Shown here piece by piece: positions 17,585 to 25,538 of a stretch of DNA of 53,629 nt. Positions within the stretch are counted from its first letter, which is position 1. Each line of letters starts with the position of its first letter. The DNA is taken from assembly GCA_903828665.1 (NCBI GenBank), contig CAIKMZ010000109.1, positions 1 to 53,629 on the forward strand. Reading direction: 5' to 3'. Below the pieces are notes generated by a model. It was not told the DNA's origin. It searched no databases and saw only the letters and a list, made by a program, of their open reading frames with translations. The position numbers and the translations under genes are program-made. The stretch comes from an uncultured beta proteobacterium (GTDB lineage: Bacteria; Pseudomonadota; Gammaproteobacteria; Burkholderiales; Burkholderiaceae_C).

Positions 17585-18544
17585 GTGGCTTCCACGACCG
17601 CGCAACGCATCTTGTCTGCACTCACCAAGAACCTGTCCGCTTACCTGCTGCTGGCCCTGAGCATGTCGCTGGTCGGCAGCTACGTGGCCCTGTCCAAGCC
17701 ACTGGTCGCGGCCCTGCCCGTCTTTCTGCTGGCCTGGCTGCGCTTTGGCATCGGCGGCTTGGCCATGCCGCACTGGCTGCGCAAGCCGCCGGGCGAGGCG
17801 CCGCTGAGCCGCGCCACGCGCCAACTGATCTTCCTCGAATCGTTGCTGGGCAATTTCCTGTTCTCGCTGTGCATGCTCTTTGGCGTGAGCATGACCAGCG
17901 CAGTCTCGGCCGGCGTGATCATGGCCGCCATTCCGGCCGTGGTGGCCCTGCTGAGCTGGCTCTTTCTGCGCGAGCGCATCGGCGCGCGGGTCTGGGCCGC
18001 CATCGCGTGCGCCGCCTTCGGCATCGGGCTGCTGGCACTGTCCAAGGCCGGGCCGACGCAGCCCAATACCCATCGGGGCGAAATGCTGGGCAATCTGCTG
18101 CTGTTCGGCGCCGTTGTCTGCGAGGCCGCCTACGCCGTGATCGGCAAGCGGCTCACGGGTGCGCTAAGCCCGAAGCGGATCACAGCCCTGATCAACCTGT
18201 GGGGCTTTGTCCTGATGACACCGATGGGCATTTACACCGCCCTTCGCTTTGACTTCGGCGCGGTGTCAACCGGCAACTGGCTGCTGCTGCTCTTCTACGC
18301 ACTGGCCGCCAGCGTATGGACGGTGTGGCTCTGGATGACGGGCCTGAAGACCGTGCCGGCCGCACGGGCCGGCGTCTTCACCGTCATGCTGCCCATCACC
18401 AGCGCCCTGGTCGGCGTGCTGGTGCTGGGTGAAACCCTGCGCGGGATCCAGGTGCTGGCTTTCGCCATCGCGCTGCTCGGGCTGGTGCTGGCCACGCTGC
18501 CGGGGCGCGCCATGCCACGCGTCACACCAGAGGTAATGCGCTGA
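17585..18544 (+). CDS. EamA/DMT-family membrane transporter
   Basis: A ten-span inner-membrane protein of 319 residues built of two EamA repeats (about 20-155 and 170-305). Members export amino acids or other metabolites; the substrate is unknown here. It starts with GTG at 17585, with an AGG element 8 bases upstream; a later ATG (near 17663) would cut into the first membrane span. It is divergent from speB across 108 bases and its 3' end overlaps the end of the RraA-like gene by 23 bases. Confidence 0.82.
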   Translation: MASTTAQRILSALTKNLSAYLLLALSMSLVGSYVALSKPLVAALPVFLLAWLRFGIGGLAMPHWLRKPPGEAPLSRATRQLIFLESLLGNFLFSLCMLFGVSMTSAVSAGVIMAAIPAVVALLSWLFLRERIGARVWAAIACAAFGIGLLALSKAGPTQPNTHRGEMLGNLLLFGAVVCEAAYAVIGKRLTGALSPKRITALINLWGFVLMTPMGIYTALRFDFGAVSTGNWLLLLFYALAASVWTVWLWMTGLKTVPAARAGVFTVMLPITSALVGVLVLGETLRGIQVLAFAIALLGLVLATLPGRAMPRVTPEVMR

Positions 18545-19043
18545 GCACAATCCCGTCTTCGTCCGCATAAAGCCAGTCGCCTGGGCGCGCCCAAACACCC
18601 TGGATCTGCACGGCCAAATCCTTTTGACCCTCGCCGCGCTTTTCGGTCGGCAGCGGCATGCTGGCCAGGGCGCGGATGCCGACATCGAGCAGTGCCAGTT
18701 CCGCCACGTCGCGCACGCAGCCGTCGATGACGATGCCGGCCCAGCCGTTGCGCAGCGCCGCCGCGCCCAGATTGCCGCCAACCAGTGCCCGTCGCAGCGA
18801 GCCACCGCCATCGACCACCAGCACCTTGCCAATGCGGCCGCCCGGCGTATCCTCAAAGCCGGGCGAATCCAGCGCCGCCTTGACCAGCGTGTTGTCCTCG
18901 AAGCACTTGATCGTGACAACCGGACCGCAGAACTTTCGCGCTCGGCCGAAGTCGCGAAACACGGGTGGCAGAACCTGGAAGTCGGTGGAAGGGTCGTTCT
19001 TGTGCGCATCGCACAGGTCACAGGTGGCAAATGATGGGCTCAT
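18522..19043 (-). CDS. RraA-like / HMG-aldolase family protein
   Basis: 173 residues of the RraA fold. The conserved core VVDGGGSLRRALVGGNLGAAALRNGWAG is followed by VIDGCVRDV, with the Arg-Asp pair used by 4-hydroxy-4-methyl-2-oxoglutarate aldolases and oxaloacetate decarboxylases of this fold. True RraA (a binding inhibitor of RNase E) shares the fold but not the activity, so the function is open. The N-terminal segment CDLCDAHKND is typical of the proteobacterial RraA-type annotation. The start at 19043 is chosen because GAGGAG lies 7 bases upstream. Confidence 0.82.
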   Translation of the reverse strand: MSPSFATCDLCDAHKNDPSTDFQVLPPVFRDFGRARKFCGPVVTIKCFEDNTLVKAALDSPGFEDTPGGRIGKVLVVDGGGSLRRALVGGNLGAAALRNGWAGIVIDGCVRDVAELALLDVGIRALASMPLPTEKRGEGQKDLAVQIQGVWARPGDWLYADEDGIVLSALPLV

Positions 19044-19365
19044 GCTCGGCTCTCCTCGTGTTGGCAAAAAAATCGCTGGCGCCAGCGCGTCGCGCGGCGC
19101 CCGGATGCAGAGAATATCCTGTCCTGGCGCGCGCTTGATGCCAGCACCTGCCGCATCGCGTTAACAATTTTTGAGGTCAAAACACGGTCCATTTGATTTT
19201 CAGAGGGAAGCCCAAGGGAAACCAGCCACAAAAAAAACAACAGTTTCGAGTGAAAAATTGATTTTTTCGCTTGGAAGCGCTTCATTTCTCCAGTAGCATC
19301 CGCTTTGCCAGTGGAGAAGCAGTTTTTCGCTGGTGATTAATCAACTTCTAGAAGGACAATAAATC
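19044..19365. other. AT-rich intergenic region upstream of the SWIB/H1-like gene
   Basis: There is no convincing gene in these 322 bases. The right half is clearly more AT-rich than its surroundings. It contains an A-run of eight (from 19231), the dyad CGCTT-GG-AAGCG at 19268-19279 preceded by six T, and a CTCCA/TGGAG pair around 19289-19316. A good ribosome site, AGAAGGA, lies just before the SWIB ATG. It probably holds the promoter of the SWIB gene and that of the divergent RraA-like gene; I cannot assign exact boxes. Confidence 0.5.
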
Positions 19366-19809
19366 ATGGCAACTGCAACGAAAGCACCGGCGAAAAAAGC
19401 CGCTCCGGCCAAGAAAGCTGCACCCGCAAAGAAAGCAGCACCAGCCAAAAAAGTAGCCGCCAAGGCACCAGCCAAGAAGGCAGCACCCGCCAAGAAAGCG
19501 GCTCCCGCCAAGAAGGTAGCGGCCAAGAAGGTCGCCGCGAAGAAGGCTCCGGCCAAAAAACGCACGCCGAACGCTGCGTTCATGAAGGCCCTGACCCCGA
19601 GCTCTGCTCTGGCTGCCATCGTGGGTGCGAACCCGCTGCCGCGCACTGAAGTGGTGAGCAAGCTGTGGGCCTACATCAAGAAGAACAAACTGCAAGACGC
19701 AGTCAACAAGCGCATGATCAATGCCGACGCCAAGCTGAAGGAAATCTTCGCCAAGGCCCAGGTGTCCATGTTCGAGATGGCTGGCCTGATCGGCAAGCAC
19801 CTCAAGTAA
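19366..19809 (+). CDS. Histone H1-like Ala/Lys/Pro repeat tail fused to a SWIB/MDM2 domain
   Basis: A 147-residue basic protein in two parts. Residues 1-67 are a low-complexity tail with eight PAKK units plus VAAKK variants, like bacterial H1-type DNA-binding tails. Residues about 68-147 form a SWIB domain (PSSALAAIVG, PLPRTEVVSKLWAYIKKNKLQD, INADAKLKEIF, MFEMAGLIGKHL). SWIB domains occur in eukaryotic chromatin remodelers and in chlamydial and some proteobacterial proteins. A nucleoid-associated or DNA-condensing role is inferred. It has a strong ribosome site and its own terminator, suggesting high monocistronic expression. Confidence 0.92.
   Translation: MATATKAPAKKAAPAKKAAPAKKAAPAKKVAAKAPAKKAAPAKKAAPAKKVAAKKVAAKKAPAKKRTPNAAFMKALTPSSALAAIVGANPLPRTEVVSKLWAYIKKNKLQDAVNKRMINADAKLKEIFAKAQVSMFEMAGLIGKHLK
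19378..19560 (+). repeat. Degenerate tandem repeats encoding PAKKAA units
   Basis: The DNA coding the basic tail is a run of related 15-18-base units such as CCGGCCAAGAAAGCTGCA with silent differences between copies. It gives eight PAKK units. Copy number in such tracts commonly differs between strains. Confidence 0.8.
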
Positions 19810-19829
19810 GCAGGACTGCTGTTTGCGCA

Positions 19830-19857
19830 AAGGCCGACGCAAGTCGGCCTTTTTTGT
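19830..19857 (+). terminator. Rho-independent terminator after the SWIB/H1-like gene
   Basis: AAGGCCGAC (19830-19838) pairs perfectly with GTCGGCCTT (19843-19851) around a GCAA tetraloop and is followed by a T-tract. It ends 44 bases before dppB, separating the SWIB gene from the peptide-transport operon. Confidence 0.9.
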
Positions 19858-19900
19858 TCTGGCATGATGCAGCCCGAGCGACGCTATTCAAACCACAACC

Positions 19901-20905
19901 ATGCTGCGTTTCCTGTTAACCCGTCTCAGTCTGGTCATTCCGACATTCATCGGCATGACCCTGGTGGCGTTCTTCCTGATCCGCATGGTACCGGGCGACC
20001 CGATTGAAACGCTGGCCGGCGAGCGCGGCATCGATGCGACGCGCCATGCCCTGCTGCTCAAAGAATACGGGCTGGACCGGCCGGTGCTGGTTCAATACGG
20101 CATCTACATCGGCCGCGTGCTGCAGGGCGATCTGGGCAAATCCATCATCACGCATGAGCCGGTGCTCAGCGAGTTCACGTCGCTGTTTCCCGCCACCATC
20201 GAACTGGCCGTCTGCGCCATCCTGTTCGCGCTGCTGCTAGGCATACCGGCCGGCATTCTGGCAGCGGTGAAACGCAACTCCGTGCTCGACCATGGCGTGA
20301 TGGGTGTCTCGCTGACCGGCTATTCGATGCCGATCTTCTGGTGGGGGCTGCTGCTGATCCTGCTGTTCTCCGTGCAACTGGACCTGACGCCCGTGTCGGG
20401 CCGCATCTCATTCACGCATTTCATCGAGCCGGTCACCGGCTTCCTGCTGGTCGACACGCTGCTGGCCGGTAACAAGGCTGCCTTCTGGTCAGCCGCGACG
20501 CACCTGATCCTGCCCACCATCGTGCTTGGCACCAATCCGCTGGCGGTTATCGCGCGCATGACACGCTCGGCCATGCTCGAAGTACTGGGTGAGGACTACA
20601 TCCGCACGGCGCGCGCCAAGGGCTTATCGAATCTGCGCGTGGTGGCGCTGCACGCGCTGCGCAACGCGTTGATTCCGGTGGTGACGGTGATCGGCCTGCA
20701 GGTCGGCGTGCTGTTCACCGGCGCCATCCTGACCGAGACCATCTTCTCCTGGCCCGGTGTCGGCAAGTGGATGATCGAGGCCATCGGCCGGCGTGATTAC
20801 CCGGTGCTGCAGGGCGGCATGCTGCTGCTGGGCATCATCGTCATGTCGGTCAACCTGCTGGTGGACGTCACCTATGGCATCATCAACCCGCGCATAAGGC
20901 ACTGA
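19901..20905 (+). CDS. dppB: Dipeptide-type ABC transporter permease 1
   Basis: Inner-membrane permease of 334 residues with six spans. The N-terminal signature MLRFLLTRLSLVIPTFIGMT and the MVPGDPIE motif are classic for DppB/OppB. The coupling loop DYIRTARAKGLSNLRVVALHALRNALIPVVT is present. It heads a five-gene operon (B-C-D-F-A) whose binding-protein gene is last. No ribosome site is visible before the ATG. The promoter must lie in the 43 bases after the preceding terminator or read through it. Confidence 0.93.
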   Translation: MLRFLLTRLSLVIPTFIGMTLVAFFLIRMVPGDPIETLAGERGIDATRHALLLKEYGLDRPVLVQYGIYIGRVLQGDLGKSIITHEPVLSEFTSLFPATIELAVCAILFALLLGIPAGILAAVKRNSVLDHGVMGVSLTGYSMPIFWWGLLLILLFSVQLDLTPVSGRISFTHFIEPVTGFLLVDTLLAGNKAAFWSAATHLILPTIVLGTNPLAVIARMTRSAMLEVLGEDYIRTARAKGLSNLRVVALHALRNALIPVVTVIGLQVGVLFTGAILTETIFSWPGVGKWMIEAIGRRDYPVLQGGMLLLGIIVMSVNLLVDVTYGIINPRIRH

Positions 20906-20907
20906 CG

Positions 20908-21801
20908 GTGACAGCATCAACCCCTCCGACCGGGCTGGAGCCGCCGCGCCCCCTGCGCGAATTCTGGGGCTACTTCAGCGACAACCGCGGTGCCCTGACT
21001 GGCCTGTTCATCGTGGCCTTCGTGCTGCTGCTGGCCGCGTTCGCGCCGCTGATCGCACCCTATGCGCCCGACCTGACCGATTCCAGCGTCTTCCTGAGCC
21101 CGCCGGCCTGGCAAAAAGGCGGCACCAGTGCGCACTGGCTCGGCACCGATGCCATCGGCCGCGACATCCTCTCGCGCCTGATCTTTGGTGCGCGCCTGTC
21201 CCTTGCGATCGGCCTGGCGGTGGTGGCGCTCTCGGTCGTCATGGGCACGGTGCTGGGACTGACGGCCGGTTACTTCCGCGGCCTGTTCGAGATCGCCGTG
21301 ATGCGCCTGATGGACATCATCCTGACGCTGCCGAGCCTGCTGCTGGCGATCGTGATCGTGGCCATTCTCGGCCCGGGACTGATGAACGCGATGCTGGCGG
21401 TGGCCGTCGTGGTGCTGCCGCACTATGTGCGCATCACGCGCGCGGCCGTGATCACCGAGATGGCCAAGGACTATGTGACGGCAGCGCGCATGAACGGCGC
21501 CGGCCACCTGCGCCTGATGTTCAACGAGGTCCTGCCCAACTGCACCGCGCCGCTGATCGTGCAGGCGTCGCTGGGCATCTCGACCGCGATCCTGGACGCC
21601 GCCGCGCTCGGCTTTCTGGGCCTGGGCGCACAGCCGCCCTCGCCGGAATGGGGCACCATGCTCGCCGATGCGCGCGAGTTCGTGCTGCGCGCCTGGTGGG
21701 TCGTGACCTTCCCGGGTCTGGCGATCCTGGTCACGGTACTGGCTTTCAACCTGCTGGGCGACGGACTTCGCGACGCGTTCGATCCGAAACTCAAGCGCTG
21801 A
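20908..21801 (+). CDS. dppC: Dipeptide-type ABC transporter permease 2
   Basis: Partner permease, 297 residues. An N-terminal cytoplasmic stretch is followed by the first span (about 28-50), then the family motif LGTDAIGRDILSRLIFGAR. The coupling loop reads DYVTAARMNGAGHLRLMFNEVLPN. The start is GTG, 2 bases after the dppB stop codon, implying coupled translation. It forms the membrane heterodimer with DppB. Confidence 0.92.
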   Translation: MTASTPPTGLEPPRPLREFWGYFSDNRGALTGLFIVAFVLLLAAFAPLIAPYAPDLTDSSVFLSPPAWQKGGTSAHWLGTDAIGRDILSRLIFGARLSLAIGLAVVALSVVMGTVLGLTAGYFRGLFEIAVMRLMDIILTLPSLLLAIVIVAILGPGLMNAMLAVAVVVLPHYVRITRAAVITEMAKDYVTAARMNGAGHLRLMFNEVLPNCTAPLIVQASLGISTAILDAAALGFLGLGAQPPSPEWGTMLADAREFVLRAWWVVTFPGLAILVTVLAFNLLGDGLRDAFDPKLKR

Positions 21802-21813
21802 CACTCTGCTCTC

Positions 21814-22782
21814 ATGGCCCTGCTCGAAATCGAAAACCTCTCGGTCGACTTTCCTTCGAAGGACAGCGTCATGCATGCCGTCGATGGCGTCAGCCTGTCA
21901 TTGCAGGCGGGCGATGTGCTGGGCATCGTTGGCGAATCGGGCTCGGGGAAAAGCGTCACCATGATGGCGCTGATGGGTCTGGTGTCGTATCCGGGCGTGG
22001 TGCGTGCCGACAAGCTGCGCTTCGATGGCCACGACCTGCTCGCCCTGTCTAGCAGCGAGCGCAGCAAGCTCACCGGCAAGGATGTGGCGATGATCTTCCA
22101 GGATCCGACCACCAGCCTGAACCCCTGCTTCACGATCGGCTTTCAGCTCGCCGAGACTCTCAAGCTGCATCTGGGCATGGATACGACGGCCGCGCACCGG
22201 CGTTCGATCGAGTTGCTGGAACAGGTTGGCATCCCGGCGCCCGAGAGCCGCCTGAAGGACTTCCCGCACCAGATGTCGGGCGGCATGAACCAGCGCGTGA
22301 TGATCGCCATGGCGATCGCCTGCAACCCCAAGTTGCTGATCGCGGACGAGCCGACGACAGCACTCGACGTGACGATTCAGGCCCAGATCCTGGACCTGCT
22401 GCAGAACCTGCAGAAGGAGCGCGGCATGGCGCTGGTGCTGATCACGCACAACATGGGCGTCGTCTCCGAGATGGCGCAGCGCGTCGCCGTCATGTACGCC
22501 GGGCAGATCATGGAGGAGCGCAGCGCGCAGGACCTGTTCACGACACCGCAGCATCCGTACACGCAGGCGCTGATGGTGGCCATGCCCGAGCGCAGCGACG
22601 GCCTGACGCGCCTGGCCACCATTCCCGGCATGGTGCCCGGCCTGTACGACCGGCCCGACGGCTGCCTGTTCGCGCCGCGCTGCGCCTATGCCACCGACGA
22701 CTGCCGCGCGCAGCGCCCTGCCCTCAAGACCTGGCAAGCCGGCACGGTGCGTTGCATCTACCCGCTGGGGGCCGCGACATGA
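21814..22782 (+). CDS. dppD: Dipeptide-type ABC transporter ATPase 1
   Basis: Cytoplasmic ATPase, 322 residues. Walker A GESGSGKS (about 40-47), signature [14 protein letters not shown], Walker [13 protein letters not shown] and the switch HNMGVV are all intact. A C-terminal oligopeptide/dipeptide transporter domain has the four-cysteine-type segment [15 protein letters not shown], which in relatives holds an iron-sulfur cluster. The stop codon overlaps the dppF start in an ATGA arrangement. Confidence 0.92.
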   Translation: MALLEIENLSVDFPSKDSVMHAVDGVSLSLQAGDVLGIVGESGSGKSVTMMALMGLVSYPGVVRADKLRFDGHDLLALSSSERSKLTGKDVAMIFQDPTTSLNPCFTIGFQLAETLKLHLGMDTTAAHRRSIELLEQVGIPAPESRLKDFPHQMSGGMNQRVMIAMAIACNPKLLIADEPTTALDVTIQAQILDLLQNLQKERGMALVLITHNMGVVSEMAQRVAVMYAGQIMEERSAQDLFTTPQHPYTQALMVAMPERSDGLTRLATIPGMVPGLYDRPDGCLFAPRCAYATDDCRAQRPALKTWQAGTVRCIYPLGAAT

Positions 22783-23774
22783 GCACAAGCCCGATCGACG
22801 TCGTTGTCGCGCGCGACCTGCGCCAGGTCTACAAAATCGGCCGCGGTTTCCTCAAACCGGCGGAATACCTGCAGGCCGTCGGCGGCGTCTCGTTCACGTT
22901 GCAGGCCGGCAAGACGCTGGCGGTTGTGGGTGAATCGGGCTGCGGCAAATCGACGCTGGCGCGCATGGTGTCGCTGATCGAGCGGCCTACTGCCGGTGAG
23001 TTGCGCCTCAATGGCGTGGACGTGATGACTGCGCAACGCGAGGCGCGCCATGCGCTGCGCCGAACCGTGCAGCTCGTATTCCAGAACCCGTTCGGTTCGC
23101 TCAACCCGCGCAAGAAGATCGGCGCCATTCTGGAAGCACCGCTCGTAATCAACACCGACCTGTCGGCCGCCGAATGCGCGGCGCAGGCGCGCGCCATGCT
23201 GGCGCTGGTCGGCCTGCGCCCGGAGCACTACGAGCGCTATCCGCACATGTTCTCCGGCGGCCAGCGCCAGCGCATCGCGATCGCACGCGCGCTGATGCTC
23301 AAGCCCTCGCTGATCGTGGCCGACGAACCGGTCTCGGCGCTCGACGTATCGATCCAGGCGCAGGTGCTCAACCTGCTGGCCGACCTGCAACAGGAGCTGG
23401 GCCTGGCCTACCTGTTCATCTCGCACGACCTCGGCGTGGTTCGCCACATCGCGCACGACGTGCTCGTGATGTACCTCGGCCACGCCGTCGAGCAGGGCGA
23501 GAAGAAGACCCTCTTCGCGCAGCCGCTGCATCCCTACACCCGGGCGCTGCTAGCATCGACGCCGGGCATCCTGGGCAGCGGCGCGCTGCGCAAGCACAGC
23601 GTGCTCAAGGGCGAGCTGCCCTCGCCGCTGAATCCGCCCAGCGGCTGCGTCTTCTCCACGCGCTGCCCGAATGCCACCCCGCGTTGCCACATCGAGCGTC
23701 CCGTATTACGCTTGCTGGCGGGCCGGCAGGTGGCTTGCCACGAAGCCGAACAATTTATCCAAACCGCTGCCTAG
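22779..23774 (+). CDS. dppF: Dipeptide-type ABC transporter ATPase 2
   Basis: Second ATPase of the importer, 331 residues. It has an amphipathic [14 protein letters not shown] lead-in, Walker [10 protein letters not shown] (51-59), [15 protein letters not shown] signature, [13 protein letters not shown]alker B, and the C-terminal [15 protein letters not shown] cysteine motif. The ATG is taken at the ATGA overlap with dppD rather than the longer upstream frame. Confidence 0.93.
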   Translation: MSTSPIDVVVARDLRQVYKIGRGFLKPAEYLQAVGGVSFTLQAGKTLAVVGESGCGKSTLARMVSLIERPTAGELRLNGVDVMTAQREARHALRRTVQLVFQNPFGSLNPRKKIGAILEAPLVINTDLSAAECAAQARAMLALVGLRPEHYERYPHMFSGGQRQRIAIARALMLKPSLIVADEPVSALDVSIQAQVLNLLADLQQELGLAYLFISHDLGVVRHIAHDVLVMYLGHAVEQGEKKTLFAQPLHPYTRALLASTPGILGSGALRKHSVLKGELPSPLNPPSGCVFSTRCPNATPRCHIERPVLRLLAGRQVACHEAEQFIQTAA

Positions 23775-23802
23775 CAGCATCAACCCAGAAGGAGTCCACA
23801 AG

Positions 23803-25422
23803 ATGATCCCATCCCTTTCAGGCCACGCGCTCAAGCGCAGCGTGTTGTGCGCCCTGGCACTGCCGGCGCTGCTGGCATTGACGCCGGTGGCGGCCAAGAC
23901 CCTGGTGTTCTGCTCGGAAGGCAGCCCCGAGAATTTCTACCCGGGCGTCAACACGACCGGCACCTCGTTCGACGCCAACAGCCAGATCTACAGCCGTCTG
24001 GTCGACTTCGAGCGCGGCGGCACCAAGGTCGTGCCGGGTCTGGCCGAGCGCTGGACGGTTTCGCCCGACGGCAAGGAGTACACCTTCTTCCTGCGCAAAG
24101 GCGTGAAGTGGCACTCCAACAAGAACTTCAAGCCGACACGCGACATGAACGCCGATGACATCATCTTCGCGATCGAGCGCCAGTGGAAGGAAAGCAACCC
24201 TTACTTCAAGGTCACCAGCTCCAACCACACCTACTTCGGCGACATGGGCATGGACAAGCTGATCAAGACGGTCGAGAAGGTCAACGACATGACCGTCAAG
24301 ATCACGCTGAACAAGCCCGAGGCGCCCTTCCTGTCGGGCTGGGCGATGGAATACGCCGGTGTCCAGTCCAAGGAATACGCCGACGCCATGCTCAAGGCCG
24401 GCACGCCCGAGAAGGTCGACCAGGAGCCGATCGGCAGCGGCCCGTTCTACCTCGTGCAGTACCAGAAGGATGCGGTCATCCGCTACAAGGCCTTCCCGGA
24501 CTACTACGGCGGCAAGGCCAAGATCGACGACCTCGTGTTCTCGATCACGCCGGACGCCTCGGTGCGCTGGGCCAAGCTGCAAAAGGGCGAGTGCCACGTG
24601 ATGCCGTATCCGAACCCGGCGGACCTGGATGCGATGCGCAAGGACCCGAAGATCCAGGTGCTCGAGCAGGCGGGCCTGAACATCGGCTACCTGGCCTACA
24701 ACACGACCAAGAAGCCGTTCGACGATGTGCGCGTGCGCAAGGCCGTCAACATGGCCATCAACAAACAGGCGATCGTCGACGCGGTCTACATGAGCACCGG
24801 CGTGGCGGCGAAGAATCCGATTCCGCCAACGCAATGGTCGTACAACAACGCCATCAAGGATGACGCGTTCGATCCGGCCGCAGCGCAGAAACTGCTGGCG
24901 GCGGCGGGCTACCCGAGCGGCTTTGCCACCGACCTGTGGGCGATGCCGGTGCAGCGCCCCTACAACCCCAACGCCAAGCGCATCGCCGAACTGATGCAGG
25001 CGGACCTGGCCAAGATCGGCGTCAAGGCCGAGATCAAGAGCTTTGAATGGGGCGAGTACCGCAAGCGCATGCAGAACGGCGAACACCAGATGGGCATGCT
25101 GGGCTGGACCGGCGACAACGGTGACCCGGACAACTTCCTGCACACCCTGCTCGGCTGCGACGCCGCGAAGACGGGCGGCGGCAATGTGGCCAAGTGGTGC
25201 TACCAGCCGTTCGAGGAACTCGTGCAGAAGGCCAAGGTCGTCAGCGACCCTGCCGCGCGCAGCAAGCTCTATGAGCAGGCCCAGGTGATCTTCAAGGAAC
25301 AGGCACCCTGGTTCACGATCGCGCACGCCGTGCAGCTCAAGCCGATGCGCAAGGAAGTCATCGACTTCAAGCTCAGCCCGTTTGGCCGCCACAGCTTCTA
25401 CGGCGTCGACATCAAGGAATAG
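23803..25422 (+). CDS. dppA: Periplasmic dipeptide-type substrate-binding protein
   Basis: Binding protein of the SBP_bac_5 family, 539 residues. A signal peptide (about residues 1-29, ending LTPVAAK) is followed by TLVFCSEGSPENFYPG and GTSFDANSQIYSRLVDFE, which resemble E. coli DppA closely. The ATG at 23803 has AGAAGGAG 7 bases upstream. The gene lies 28 bases after dppF and ends the operon before a strong terminator. Dipeptides are the likely cargo; haem or 5-aminolevulinate uptake is also known for DppA relatives. Confidence 0.93.
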   Translation: MIPSLSGHALKRSVLCALALPALLALTPVAAKTLVFCSEGSPENFYPGVNTTGTSFDANSQIYSRLVDFERGGTKVVPGLAERWTVSPDGKEYTFFLRKGVKWHSNKNFKPTRDMNADDIIFAIERQWKESNPYFKVTSSNHTYFGDMGMDKLIKTVEKVNDMTVKITLNKPEAPFLSGWAMEYAGVQSKEYADAMLKAGTPEKVDQEPIGSGPFYLVQYQKDAVIRYKAFPDYYGGKAKIDDLVFSITPDASVRWAKLQKGECHVMPYPNPADLDAMRKDPKIQVLEQAGLNIGYLAYNTTKKPFDDVRVRKAVNMAINKQAIVDAVYMSTGVAAKNPIPPTQWSYNNAIKDDAFDPAAAQKLLAAAGYPSGFATDLWAMPVQRPYNPNAKRIAELMQADLAKIGVKAEIKSFEWGEYRKRMQNGEHQMGMLGWTGDNGDPDNFLHTLLGCDAAKTGGGNVAKWCYQPFEELVQKAKVVSDPAARSKLYEQAQVIFKEQAPWFTIAHAVQLKPMRKEVIDFKLSPFGRHSFYGVDIKE

Positions 25423-25440
25423 CTCGTTCCTGTGCCTGCA

Positions 25441-25472
25441 AGAAAGCCGGCATCAAGCCGGCTTTCTTTCTT
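25441..25472 (+). terminator. Rho-independent terminator after the dpp operon
   Basis: AGAAAGCCGGC (25441-25451) pairs with GCCGGCTTTCT (25457-25467) over a 5-base loop, then TTCTT. The stem is strong in both directions, so it could also stop transcription of the convergent ThDP-enzyme gene. Confidence 0.88.
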
Positions 25473-25538
25473 GTCGGCGCAATCAGGCGGTGCAGGCTGC
25501 GCGTTCAGCGGCGACGCGTGCCGGCACGCTGTCACCGC

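Noticed and set aside
19341-19842. Low-complexity minus-strand frames rich in Ala, Phe and Gly opposite the SWIB gene
   Set aside because: They are reverse-strand readings of the PAKK repeat. The SWIB domain, ribosome site and terminator all support the plus-strand gene.
19861-19875. TGGCATGATGCAGC as a sigma-54 promoter before dppB
   Set aside because: The spacing between the GG and GC elements does not fit the sigma-54 pattern.
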